Below are positions 1 to 8,957 of a stretch of 33,495 nt of DNA, one piece after another; positions within the stretch are counted from its first letter, which is position 1; each line of letters opens with the position of its first letter. The notes under the pieces were generated by a model. That model was not told where the DNA came from. It worked only from the letters and a program-made list of their open reading frames with translations, and did not search any database. The position numbers and the translations under genes are program-made. Origin of the DNA: Lachnospiraceae bacterium. Its GTDB lineage: Bacteria > Bacillota > Clostridia > Lachnospirales > Lachnospiraceae. The stretch lies in NCBI GenBank assembly GCA_016282215.1, contig JAEEKC010000321.1:1-33495 (forward strand). The letters run 5' to 3'.

Positions 1-3000
1 CAGCCGGTATTGAGACGCAGCATCTGCATAAGGTCATTTCAAGGGTACAGTACTTAAATCCCGGACTGAGACTCAGGCTGCAAAAGGATCTGAAGCTTTA
101 TCTTTCCGATGATCTTGAAACGGGAGTTTCCATGTATGACCATAGGAATGTTCCGCCCGAAGAGACTATGGACAAGATCCGGGACCTGATGAAAGAGCCG
201 GTTTTCGGATATGATAAGGCGCTGGTGTATTATCATATTTTTCAAAGAACGGATGAGATCCTGGTTTTCGGGATTTATGATCATCTGATCTGCGACGGGC
301 TTGCTTTTATCAAGATCGCAGACGAGTTTAAAAAAATGGCGCTGGATCCCGGTGATATGCTCTGGAGCAGCGAGGCGACGCCGGATCAGGCATTTATTGA
401 GTATCTGTCAGAAGAGGCTGACAAAGAGAAGAAACTCTCAAAAACGGCTGAAGAGTTTATACAGCGCTGCAGCCGGGAACATATCAATTTCCCCGTAAGG
501 AGAGAAGGCGGCAGCGGCCTTGCCGGAGTGTTCAGCGCATCACTGCAGCAGGATTTTTATGAAAGGGTGGACGCGGCCGGCCGGGAAAAAGGGCTGAGCA
601 TAGAGCAGATCTATCAGGCGGCTCTTTATCTGATCTACAGCCTGATCACAGGAAGGGAATGGATCAGTATCGGAAGGGTACTTGTCGGGCGCAGAAAAAA
701 AACCTTAACAACGGTGGGAATGTTCAGCAATACGCTTCCCCTGGCGGTGCAGGTCGGCAGAGAAGAATCCTTTGAAACGATATGCAAAAAGATAAAAAAA
801 GCGGAATTTCAGATGCTTTCCTATTCCGATCTGGATCCTGAAGGGATCAGGAAGGCAAACAGACTGACGAAAAATCTATATGATACGACCATAACATACA
901 GACCGCTGAAGCGGCTTCCCTTTGGACGTGAAGGAACCATTCCGGAGATTGAGAATGACAGGGTAGAGGTTCCACTGCGGATCCTGATCGATGAACGGGA
1001 AGATGGCGTTCATATTACATATAAATATATGAGGCAGGTTTATGAGGAAAGGGAGGTAGAAAGACTTCATGAACTGATCCTCGGTGTGATGGAGAAGGGG
1101 ATCGCACATAATGAAACAGCGGAAAATTTTACGGCTTTTGTGGGAGGGGATCTGCAAAGCCGGTCCGCAGCACCTTCGCAAAAACAAACAGATGGCGATA
1201 TCGCAAAAGCATTCAGACAGCATGCAAAGGATCATCCGGATGACATCTATATCATAGATGAGAGTAAGGCACAGCCGGAACTTACATATGCAGATGCCGC
1301 AGGGCTTGTTGACGATATTAAATGCAGATTATATAGTGAATATGAGAAATACGGAAGAAAAGACGGCCTGTTTCTGGTGGGACTGAAACTGAAGCGGACA
1401 TTCCGCCTGCCGCTGACCTGTCTGGCCTGTCTGGAACTGGGGGCAGTATGGGTTCCGGTCAGTATCGACGAGACGGCGCAGCGGACAAAAGAGCTGGCAG
1501 AGTCTTTTTCCGTTCTTCTGGATGATGCCTGGTTTGAAGATGGGCCTGAGCGCAGGCAACAGGCAGATGGAGAACCGGCGGAGGTGCCGGATCAGTCAAA
1601 TGCCGATCTGATTTACATCGGAAATGAAGAAGGGATCGCTTACGGGATTCATACTTCAGGAACCACAGGCCGAAAAAAACTCGCGCTTTTATATGAAAGA
1701 AGCCTGCAAAAAAGACTTTCCTGGATGCTTGAGGAATTTCAGCTTACAGGATGCCGTGTTCTGCAGAAAACGAAAAATGTATTTGACGTATCCGTTTGGG
1801 AGCTGCTGCTCCCCGCCCTGGCACATGGAAGCCTGGTAATGCTTCCCGACGGAATGGAAAAAGATCCCGAGGCCATAGCCGGGTTCGCCGAAAAGTATGA
1901 AACAGATACCTTGCATTTTGTGCCGTCCATGCTCAATGTATTTTTATCCTGGCTGGGCGTACGGGAGGCAAGAAAAGAGAAGCTTCGCAGTGTAAAAAGG
2001 GTGATAGCCAGCGGCGAGGCGCTTCACGGGGCTACTGCGGACAGGTTTTTCGAGCTGCTGCCCGGCGCCGATCTGTACAATCTGTACGGACCTGCGGAGT
2101 GTACGATCGATGTCAGTTTCCATCGATGCGTGCGCGGCGAAAAGGTGATCCCCATCGGAAGAGAGGCAGCGGATACCCTTCTTCGGATCGTCAATGAAAA
2201 GGGAGACGGGATCCCGGACGGGTTTATCGGTGAGATCGAAATACGAGGCGGTCTGGTGGGGAAGGGCTACTTCGATAATCCGGAGGAAACAGGAAAACGT
2301 TTCTATGAGGAAAATGGCGTTCGTTGTTACAGGACAGGGGACAGTGGATATAAAAATGCAGATGGCGAGGTCATCTATACCGGCAGGATCGACCGGGAGA
2401 TCAAATTGCGCGGCATGCGCATCGATCCGGCATTTCTGGAAAAAGAAGCGGTATTGACAGATGGCATTGAAGCTGCGGCTGCCATGCCGGTGGATGGCAG
2501 GCTGGTCCTGTTTGTTGTTTCAAAATACGGTGTTGAAACCCTGAAAAGAGAGCTGGCAAAGAGAGTTGCGCCGCATTATATTCCGGACCGGATATTTGGC
2601 ATCACCGCGATGCCCTTTACCGAAAACGGGAAAACAGATTACGCAGCGCTGGCTAAGATCTGTGCGGAAAAAAACATAGAGTCAGGACAGGCGCTGCAAA
2701 ATACGGAGGAACTAAGCGAAACGGAGAAGGTGATCACCTGCGAGGTGAAGAGGATCCTTTCCGTCAGCAAGATCGGGGTGACGGATTCTCTCAGGGAATT
2801 CGGGCTGGATTCGCTGTCCCTGGTGGAACTTCTGGTAGCACTTGACAAAAAAGGGTATTCGCTGAAATACGAAGATATCGCTTCCTGCGTCAATATCAGG
2901 GAACTGGCTCATATTGCCGTGGATATGGTGGAAAAAGATGATCCGGGATCGGGTTTTTGTCACGAATGGCCCGTGCCGGAGCCTGGAAAAGTACCTGTAG

Positions 3001-3698
3001 GCAGCGGCAAAAAGCTTTTTCTGGGTATTCCATATGCGGGAGCGGATGTAACTGTTTTTGACGGCCTTGCCAAAAAGCTGAGTGAAAAAGGAAGCAGATT
3101 TGCTGCCTTTGATATTTCGAAGGCGGATACCGGACTTTCCGATATGGCGGAAAGGATCGTTTCCTTCGTAAAAAAACGGTATCTGATCCGGGAAGAGGAC
3201 CGGGAGGAATTTGAGATCACGGTCGTCGGATGCTGCGTGGGTTCTTCTCTTGCGATCGAAATCGTAAGAGAATTATCGAAGATTTCGCAGCTTACGGTCA
3301 GGCTGGTTTTGATCGGGGCACTTCCTGCGGAGTTTTTGGGTGATCCGGAGCAGCAAAAACTTGCCTGGGACAGGATACCATATGCAGCCAGCGCGCTTCC
3401 GATCCGAAGCCTCCATGGGAAAAAAGTATCCATGACGCAGGAAATGTATGAGCGCCTGAAGGAGGAAGCCCGGGCCTATGTGGCACTGCTTCATGAAGAA
3501 AAGGAAGGCAAAGTCAGGCCGGGGAAGGGAACGCTGCTCATATTCGGAGACCGTGATGTGCTGACGAAAGGCTATGCAAAGCGGTACACGGAGTGGGAAA
3601 GATACATAGCAGGCAGCGTTCAGGTCAGGACGCTGAGAGGCGCATGGCATTTTTGTCTGACATCTCATGCGGATGAGATCGCAAAACTTTTACAGTAA
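1..3698 (+). CDS. EntF-like NRPS module, C-A-T-TE, serine-type A domain (5' partial)
   Basis: The frame is open from base 3, so the gene begins upstream; the ATG at 132 is internal to the condensation domain. Domains in order: condensation (to about nt 1130, active-site motif DHLICDG at 279-299, a variant of HHxxxDG that keeps the second His); adenylation (about 1200-2670, with TSGTTGRKK, NLYGPAE, YRTGD, GRIDREIKLRG and ENGKTDY); carrier protein (GLDSL, phosphopantetheine Ser at 2811); and a C-terminal alpha/beta-hydrolase thioesterase (about 3000-3698). Aligning by eye to EntF and GrsA, I read the ten-residue pocket code as D-V-W-H-I-S-L-I-D-K. The EntF serine code is DVWHFSLVDK, so L-serine is the likely substrate. 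The thioesterase nucleophile motif is GCCVG, with Cys (3234) in place of the usual Ser; Asp and His candidates are FGDRD and AWHF. The order matches EntF, but no siderophore acid genes are in view. It probably forms one operon with the exporter genes downstream. Confidence 0.9.
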   Translation, partial: AGIETQHLHKVISRVQYLNPGLRLRLQKDLKLYLSDDLETGVSMYDHRNVPPEETMDKIRDLMKEPVFGYDKALVYYHIFQRTDEILVFGIYDHLICDGLAFIKIADEFKKMALDPGDMLWSSEATPDQAFIEYLSEEADKEKKLSKTAEEFIQRCSREHINFPVRREGGSGLAGVFSASLQQDFYERVDAAGREKGLSIEQIYQAALYLIYSLITGREWISIGRVLVGRRKKTLTTVGMFSNTLPLAVQVGREESFETICKKIKKAEFQMLSYSDLDPEGIRKANRLTKNLYDTTITYRPLKRLPFGREGTIPEIENDRVEVPLRILIDEREDGVHITYKYMRQVYEEREVERLHELILGVMEKGIAHNETAENFTAFVGGDLQSRSAAPSQKQTDGDIAKAFRQHAKDHPDDIYIIDESKAQPELTYADAAGLVDDIKCRLYSEYEKYGRKDGLFLVGLKLKRTFRLPLTCLACLELGAVWVPVSIDETAQRTKELAESFSVLLDDAWFEDGPERRQQADGEPAEVPDQSNADLIYIGNEEGIAYGIHTSGTTGRKKLALLYERSLQKRLSWMLEEFQLTGCRVLQKTKNVFDVSVWELLLPALAHGSLVMLPDGMEKDPEAIAGFAEKYETDTLHFVPSMLNVFLSWLGVREARKEKLRSVKRVIASGEALHGATADRFFELLPGADLYNLYGPAECTIDVSFHRCVRGEKVIPIGREAADTLLRIVNEKGDGIPDGFIGEIEIRGGLVGKGYFDNPEETGKRFYEENGVRCYRTGDSGYKNADGEVIYTGRIDREIKLRGMRIDPAFLEKEAVLTDGIEAAAAMPVDGRLVLFVVSKYGVETLKRELAKRVAPHYIPDRIFGITAMPFTENGKTDYAALAKICAEKNIESGQALQNTEELSETEKVITCEVKRILSVSKIGVTDSLREFGLDSLSLVELLVALDKKGYSLKYEDIASCVNIRELAHIAVDMVEKDDPGSGFCHEWPVPEPGKVPVGSGKKLFLGIPYAGADVTVFDGLAKKLSEKGSRFAAFDISKADTGLSDMAERIVSFVKKRYLIREEDREEFEITVVGCCVGSSLAIEIVRELSKISQLTVRLVLIGALPAEFLGDPEQQKLAWDRIPYAASALPIRSLHGKKVSMTQEMYERLKEEARAYVALLHEEKEGKVRPGKGTLLIFGDRDVLTKGYAKRYTEWERYIAGSVQVRTLRGAWHFCLTSHADEIAKLLQ

Positions 3699-3743
3699 AA
3701 AGCACAGCCTTTCTATATACTATCAGTTTACAGGAGAGGGATC

Positions 3744-4556
3744 ATGTATCCGTTTTGGATCATAGGAACGACGTATATCAGTATGCGTAAGCTGCTCACG
3801 GCCGTGGGCTGCGTTATCAACTTTATTGTTCTGACAATTTTGCTGACAAAGCGTTTGAAAAAAGGGATGAAGGAAGAAAAACCGGCAGCGGGAAAGTGGT
3901 TTTTCCAGGTGCTTCTTCCCCTGATCACGGAACTGTGCATCTTTATCTCCGTCGGGCATTTTTTAGGGAACCTGATCAGGGCGCTGACGCGTCCACTGAA
4001 GGAAAACATCGCGGAGGAAATGCAGTATGTGGTCGATGGCGCAGGCGTTCATTTTATCGGAACGGTGCTTGCATCAGCGCTGCTGCTTCCGCTGATCTTT
4101 CAATGGATCTATCGCCGGGAAGCGGACAGCAAACTCGATCTGATGGCATTTTTCTTTACGATCCAGCACATTTGCAACAGGATCGGCTGTTTTTTAGAGG
4201 GGTGCTGCTATGGGATACCGGCTTCGGGCGTTTTGTCGGTCCGTTTTCCGGAAAACCCGCCATACAGAGTTTTTCCATCCCAGTTGTTTGAAGCATCCCT
4301 GATGCTGCTTTTGCTGATATTGCAGTGCATTCTATACAAAAAGGGAAAAAGCATATTCAGGTCCACCACGCTGTTATTTGGCGCGTCCATCCTGCTCTCG
4401 GAGTGCTTCATGGATAAAAGGGGAGTTGTGATGTATGCGGGACTGACAGCGATCCAGGTGGCAGCCATTCTGCTGATGATCGTCTCGCTGACAGAGATCT
4501 TTGCAGCAAGGCGCAGGAGCGCTGACGGGCAGACACAGAAGGGACGACAGAAGTAA
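3744..4556 (+). CDS. Lgt-like prolipoprotein diacylglyceryl transferase family protein
   Basis: A 270-aa integral membrane protein with about seven hydrophobic segments. It carries the family signature RIGCFLEGCCYG (near residue 150), then SVRFP and FPSQLFEA, which match the Arg and P(T/S)QLxE parts of Lgt. Lgt moves a diacylglyceryl group from phosphatidylglycerol to the lipobox cysteine of preprolipoproteins. The charged segment around residues 30-50 and the Cys-rich signature differ from E. coli Lgt (GRxGNFxN), so this may be a specialised paralogue rather than the housekeeping enzyme. A good SD (AGGAGAGGG at 3733-3741) sets the start. It sits 45 nt after the NRPS and 39 nt before the subtilisin. 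A lipoprotein is encoded in the same cluster at 7744, and either it or an exported peptide could be the substrate; that link is inference. Confidence 0.78.
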   Translation: MYPFWIIGTTYISMRKLLTAVGCVINFIVLTILLTKRLKKGMKEEKPAAGKWFFQVLLPLITELCIFISVGHFLGNLIRALTRPLKENIAEEMQYVVDGAGVHFIGTVLASALLLPLIFQWIYRREADSKLDLMAFFFTIQHICNRIGCFLEGCCYGIPASGVLSVRFPENPPYRVFPSQLFEASLMLLLLILQCILYKKGKSIFRSTTLLFGASILLSECFMDKRGVVMYAGLTAIQVAAILLMIVSLTEIFAARRRSADGQTQKGRQK

Positions 4557-4594
4557 AGGCAATGTTACGGAATTGATCGGAGAGGCTGATTGGC

Positions 4595-6232
4595 ATGAAA
4601 ACGATCATAAGACTGAAAAAAAACCGCATACAGTGGATCAGCATGGTCATGGCTGCGACTCTTTTGCTCAGCTTAAGCTTACCGGCTGTGCAAAGCCGCG
4701 CTGCGGTCAATTCCTTTTTACTGGCGCATTACACGAACACTGGGCTTGCGTCTTTGCTTGATGATCTGGATGAAAAAGGAAAACGCCCGGGAGAAGGCAT
4801 CGTCGTGGCCGTGATCGATACGGGCCTGTATTCGAAGGCCGATCAGTATTTTGACAATCTCTGGTATAATGAGACAGAAAAAAACGGCACAGAGGGTGTG
4901 GATGATGACGGCAACGGTTATGTGGACGATATCTGCGGCCTCAGCCTGGCCAACAGTGACGGAATGAAGGACAGTGACGGCCACGGCACGCAGGTGGCGG
5001 GGATCATAGGCATGTACATTCCGGAAAGTGATATAAGGGGCGTGGCATATGGCGCAAAGGTCATGCCGATCAGGGTGAGCACAGACCGGAATTATGACGA
5101 AGATGACGTGATAGAGGCGATCGAATATGCTGTCGATAATGGGGCAGATATCATCAATATGTCCTTTGCGACCTACAGGTATTCCGAAAAAATGGAAAAC
5201 GCGGTGCGAAAAGCTTCTGAAAAATGCGTCATGGTGGCGGCTGCCGGCAATGAAAGTTATGCGACGGTCGGACCGCTGAAGTCAGAAGACCTGACGGAGG
5301 AGGGTAAGGAGCAGGTTTATTGCCATGATGCTTATCCGGCTTCCTGGGACTGCTGCATCGGTGTCATGTCCTATGGCAATAACGATGAACTGGCCTATTT
5401 CAGTAACTGGGATCAGGGCGGCAGCGACCGGGTAAAGTATGATATCATCGCGCCGGGTGAGAATATCTATACCCTGACAAACGGCGGAAAGTTTGTCAAT
5501 GTTAAGGGAACTTCCTTCTCAACACCCTATGTTTCGGCTGCGGTGGCGATCTATATGAGCCTGACGGGACAAAAGGACCCGTCTGCGGTGAAAGAAGGTT
5601 TCCTGTCCCTGATAAACAGGAATTGTATCTACAGACAGGCGGGTTACGTTTTTTCATTTCCGAGGCTTTCTTTTGACGGAGTGAACAGTCTGACGGTCCG
5701 TGGAAACAGCACGGAGGATACGGTTAGCGGGAACAGCACGGACGATAGCGAAGGCGGAGAAGTTTCCGGACAGGACCAAAGCGGTACAGATACAAATACC
5801 GGAAAGCAGAATGCCGGTGATGAAAATACCGGAGGAAAGAATACCGAAACCGTTCAGGGCAGCGGAAAGGGTTGCAAACAGGACGATCCGCCGGAAGGGA
5901 TCGGTTGTCCGGAACAGGGCAGCGGGCATGAGCTTCCTTCGAAAACCGGAACGGAAATTTTCAAAAAACCAGTGATCAAAAAAGTAAAACAGACGACAAA
6001 GAAACTGACGATCACCATTAAAAACCTGCCCCAAACCGGAAAGACTACGCTTCGGATCTATAAAAAGAACAAGCTTCTGTATAAGGTTACGGTGAAAAAG
6101 TCCAAGGTGGTCATCAAGAGAAAGAAACTGGCGGTGAAAGGAAAGATCAAACTGCAGCTTTCCTATAAAAAGGGAAAAACCGTTACAAAATCAGGAAAAA
6201 CGATAAAACTTGGCAGTGTAAAGTCAAAATGA
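4595..6232 (+). CDS. Secreted subtilisin-like serine protease (S8) with Lys-rich C-terminal domain
   Basis: A 545-aa protein that starts with a signal peptide: a basic stretch, a hydrophobic core and a likely cleavage site near residues 35-37. The peptidase S8 domain follows with the full catalytic set: Asp75 (VAVIDTGL), His130 (DGHGTQVAG), oxyanion Asn219 (AAGNES) and Ser307 (GTSFSTP). After the catalytic domain (to about residue 365) comes a linker of about 85 residues rich in G, S, T, N, D and E, then about 95 residues extremely rich in lysine with an alternating beta-strand pattern. The basic tail could bind anionic wall polymers. The start has a strong SD (GGAGAGG, 4579-4585). Its place in an exporter cluster suggests that it trims or matures the exported product outside the cell, as subtilisins do for some lantibiotics. 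That role is inferred; it could also be a general surface protease. Confidence 0.93.
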   Translation: MKTIIRLKKNRIQWISMVMAATLLLSLSLPAVQSRAAVNSFLLAHYTNTGLASLLDDLDEKGKRPGEGIVVAVIDTGLYSKADQYFDNLWYNETEKNGTEGVDDDGNGYVDDICGLSLANSDGMKDSDGHGTQVAGIIGMYIPESDIRGVAYGAKVMPIRVSTDRNYDEDDVIEAIEYAVDNGADIINMSFATYRYSEKMENAVRKASEKCVMVAAAGNESYATVGPLKSEDLTEEGKEQVYCHDAYPASWDCCIGVMSYGNNDELAYFSNWDQGGSDRVKYDIIAPGENIYTLTNGGKFVNVKGTSFSTPYVSAAVAIYMSLTGQKDPSAVKEGFLSLINRNCIYRQAGYVFSFPRLSFDGVNSLTVRGNSTEDTVSGNSTDDSEGGEVSGQDQSGTDTNTGKQNAGDENTGGKNTETVQGSGKGCKQDDPPEGIGCPEQGSGHELPSKTGTEIFKKPVIKKVKQTTKKLTITIKNLPQTGKTTLRIYKKNKLLYKVTVKKSKVVIKRKKLAVKGKIKLQLSYKKGKTVTKSGKTIKLGSVKSK

Positions 6233-6289
6233 AAATAAGTCGCTAAGTGGCATATAAACTATTCATTCAAAAATTAAGAGGATCATGTA

Positions 6290-7645
6290 ATGCTGACAAC
6301 CATCAGAAGAGAACTGGAAAAGGCGGCGATCGATCTGCAAAGCAGTATTTACTGTGAGGCGCCGGAACATATTCTTGATTATAAACTTACCATCGGTGAT
6401 TTTGTTGAGCCCGAGACGGCGGACAGGGCCGTTGAGGACTTTGAAGTACTCCGTAGTTATTTTGCCGTGCAGCAGGAAGTCTATGCGGAAGATGAAGAAT
6501 ACTTTGAGGCAGTCAGAAACTTAAAGCAGATCAAAGCAAAGCTGAAGGAAAAAGGACAGGATCCGCAGGAACTGGAAAAAGCGCGCACACAGCGGAAGGA
6601 ACTGTCCAAAAAGATCGGTGAGCTGACACAGATGCTCGAAGAAAAGATCGAAGAAAGACTGGGTTTTCCATGGAAGGATAAGAAGGTTTTATGCTATAAA
6701 AATACCGTATTTATTTCCTGGCTGGCTGATCTGAAAGAGCGGCTGGAACAGCTTGAAGACCTTTCTTTGCCCGGTGCGGATAAGTATCCTTTGTTCATCT
6801 CAAATATCCGTTCTCTGGAAGAAGCCATCGGATACGGGGAGCAGATCGGGATTGTGGGCGGTCCGTGCCTGTTCGGTATCGATGAAGTGATCTTTTCCCT
6901 GACACTGGATGACGGCATGACGGTACGTTTTGACAGCTGCTGCGGCAGAAGGTGCTTAAGCGAGAACAAGACGCAGGCCACATTGGAGGAGTTCACATGC
7001 CAATATGGCGCAAGGATCGTAAAAGTGCAGCTTGATAACCGAAAGACAGGGGTGACAAAGCAGGAATATGACAGTATCTATAATCTGTTTTCCTTTGCAA
7101 GGGTTTTCCATGCAAGGTGTGTCATTCCCCTTCCGGACATCTCTTATTTCAAATATGCGGCCAGTGATCTGAAGGGACTTCCCGAGCAGCTGAAGAAAAA
7201 AAGCATGGAAGCATTCCGAAAAGAATGTTATGTTATATCTGATATGTATCTTCGATTGATCGAAAAAATTGCAGAGCAGTTTCCGGAGGTGGAATACTGC
7301 GTTCTCCATGACAGGGATGAAAAACTGGTAAGGCTGTTTTATGAGAAGAGAAAACCCTATGTGGAGAATTCCTCCTATCTGCAGAAGATCACGAATATCA
7401 GCGGGAAGAAGGATTCGGTGATCGACTATATCACCATGCTGGCCCTGCCTTATTATGTCTATGGCACGAAAACGGTGATCCAGCTTGACAGTGTGGACGA
7501 AACGGATTCCGGCAGAAAATGCAACAAGATCCATAAGGGTGATATCAGATTGTGTCAGATTCTGTATCCGGAATATTTAAGCCCGGATATGGAGCATACG
7601 ATCTATAATGCTCCACTGGATTTCAAGGAATATATTACGGTTTGA
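6290..7645 (+). CDS. Unrecognised 451-aa probably cytoplasmic protein
   Basis: I do not recognise the family. The protein has no signal peptide and no membrane segment. Residues 75-125 are charged and look like an alpha-helical hairpin or coiled coil (KQIKAKLKEKG onward, then KELSKKIGELTQMLEEKIEE). The middle and C-terminal parts are mixed alpha/beta, with several cysteines (GPCLFG, DSCCGRRCLSE, FTCQYG) that might bind metal or form a thiol site. The start is fixed by AAGAGGA at 6276-6282, seven bases before the ATG; the nearby ATG at 6285 meets a stop at once. It sits between the protease and the binding protein and is co-directional with both. By position it could be a dedicated enzyme, chaperone or regulator of the cluster. 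Composition resembles its neighbours, with no frameshift or sign of decay. Confidence 0.85.
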   Translation: MLTTIRRELEKAAIDLQSSIYCEAPEHILDYKLTIGDFVEPETADRAVEDFEVLRSYFAVQQEVYAEDEEYFEAVRNLKQIKAKLKEKGQDPQELEKARTQRKELSKKIGELTQMLEEKIEERLGFPWKDKKVLCYKNTVFISWLADLKERLEQLEDLSLPGADKYPLFISNIRSLEEAIGYGEQIGIVGGPCLFGIDEVIFSLTLDDGMTVRFDSCCGRRCLSENKTQATLEEFTCQYGARIVKVQLDNRKTGVTKQEYDSIYNLFSFARVFHARCVIPLPDISYFKYAASDLKGLPEQLKKKSMEAFRKECYVISDMYLRLIEKIAEQFPEVEYCVLHDRDEKLVRLFYEKRKPYVENSSYLQKITNISGKKDSVIDYITMLALPYYVYGTKTVIQLDSVDETDSGRKCNKIHKGDIRLCQILYPEYLSPDMEHTIYNAPLDFKEYITV

Positions 7646-7650
7646 TATGA

Positions 7651-7682
7651 TAAGGACCGGAGCGAAACACGCATAATAAATT
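7651..7682 (+). repeat. Degenerate first copy of the dispersed AAAGTCCG repeat
   Basis: AAGGACCGG followed by GAAACACG resembles the start of the adjacent copy at 7687 (AAAGACCGG then AAAATACGG), about 35 nt downstream. It looks like a decayed or internally deleted tandem unit. The match is short, so confidence is limited. Confidence 0.4.
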
Positions 7683-7686
7683 GTCT

Positions 7687-7735
7687 AAAGACCGGTAGGA
7701 AAATACGGATTCGGGAAATTACTGATAAATTCAGG
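7687..7735 (+). repeat. Dispersed AAAGTCCG/AAATACG repeat, copy before the binding-protein gene
   Basis: By eye, about 40 of 49 bases match the unit at 19577: AAAGACCGGTA at the start, AAAATACGG in the middle and ACTGATAAATTCAGG at the end. The last AGG forms part of the SD of the gene at 7744, so the repeat makes up its immediate leader. The match is far above chance for two unrelated intergenic regions 12 kb apart. Confidence 0.75.
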
Positions 7736-7743
7736 AGAGGGAT

Positions 7744-8913
7744 ATGAAAAAAAAGAAATGGCTGATCTATGTGGCTCTGATCATAGTTCTGATCATTGCA
7801 GGATGCATTTTTCAGGCGCTGTGGAAGGGAAATAACAAGGAGCAGGTGGAAACGGAAAAGGTTCTGAACCTGGTAGTTCTCGACAGCGGTGACTATTATC
7901 ATATCGATGACGGGATCGATGCGGGCCTGAAGATGGCATTTGATTCGCTGGAGGAACGGTTCAACCTGCATGTGAACCTGTCAGTTGTGGATGATGAAGG
8001 CGATTATGTCAAAGGGATCGCGCTTGCTAAGTCCCTGGCGGCGGATCCGAACGTGGATATTGTCATGAGTTTCCAGAACTTCGATTCCATCGGACCCGAG
8101 GCACCCTTTTTTGAGGAAGCAAAAAAGCCCTTTATCGTCACCATGGGATGTTATGATGAAGTGGCGGAGTCCGGTTATCAGTATTTCATTGCCGACTTTA
8201 TGAGCGGCAAGACGATCGGCAGGGAGATCGGAAAAAACCTGCAGAAAAACGGTGCAAAGAATGTAGCATTGTGTCATTCCGATACCCGGTTTGAGCAGGA
8301 TGAGATCCGCGGCATTCAGTCGCAGATCAGTCAGGATGACAGTGTACGCGTTGTGCATACGCAGACAGGACCATTTCAGGTTTCCGAGCTGTCTGAGCTG
8401 CTGCTGCGGTGCAAGCAGCTGAGCGTGGATACGGTTGTCGCCAACTTCTATAATCAGGAGGACTGTGCATGGCTTCTCAGCATGCTGTCGGAAAGCGGTC
8501 AGGATCTTGTACTTGTGGGCGATTATGCCATTGACAGTCCGGATATCCTGCGGCAGTACGGTACGTCCCTTGAGGGTGTATCCATCATTCCAAATTATCC
8601 TTATACGAAATCCCCGATCCTGGATGAATTTATAGCTGAGTATGAGAAAACGACAGGCCTGGAGTTTTCCAGCGTTGCCCTGCAGTATTATGACCTGATG
8701 GCAATGATCGGCGCTTACTGGCAGGTGACCGGAGGACGAACTGACCAGGTCATGAAACTGGTTAAAAAACAGGACGGATATGAGAGTATCGGCGGAAACA
8801 TCCGATTTGACGCAAACGGATGCCTGAGCGTAGAAGATGCGCCGGTGTACATATGTAAAGACGGCCATTTTGAACCGGTAGAGAAAGACCGCGAAAAGGC
8901 GGCAACCGAATAA
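7744..8913 (+). CDS. LivJ-type substrate-binding lipoprotein (periplasmic-binding fold type I)
   Basis: A 389-aa protein with a basic N-terminus, a hydrophobic segment and a lipobox ending I-A-G-C at about residues 18-21, so it is probably a lipid-anchored surface protein. The mature part looks like a branched-chain amino acid-type binding protein. It has a beta-alpha start (LVVLDSGDY), a two-lobe layout, and the late SIGGNIRFDANG segment that matches the G-x-(I/V)-x-F-D-x-x-G hallmark of the LivJ family. No cognate permease or ATPase of the Liv type lies in the window, so it may instead act as a sensor or a binding partner of the exporter or of the sensor proteins downstream. Its lipobox may be served by the Lgt-like protein at 3744. 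A copy of a dispersed repeat ends at its SD (AGGAG, 7733-7737). Confidence 0.82.
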   Translation: MKKKKWLIYVALIIVLIIAGCIFQALWKGNNKEQVETEKVLNLVVLDSGDYYHIDDGIDAGLKMAFDSLEERFNLHVNLSVVDDEGDYVKGIALAKSLAADPNVDIVMSFQNFDSIGPEAPFFEEAKKPFIVTMGCYDEVAESGYQYFIADFMSGKTIGREIGKNLQKNGAKNVALCHSDTRFEQDEIRGIQSQISQDDSVRVVHTQTGPFQVSELSELLLRCKQLSVDTVVANFYNQEDCAWLLSMLSESGQDLVLVGDYAIDSPDILRQYGTSLEGVSIIPNYPYTKSPILDEFIAEYEKTTGLEFSSVALQYYDLMAMIGAYWQVTGGRTDQVMKLVKKQDGYESIGGNIRFDANGCLSVEDAPVYICKDGHFEPVEKDREKAATE

Positions 8914-8957
8914 TCGGGAACGGAGTTAATAATTACGGATTAATTTAGGAGAAAAGC

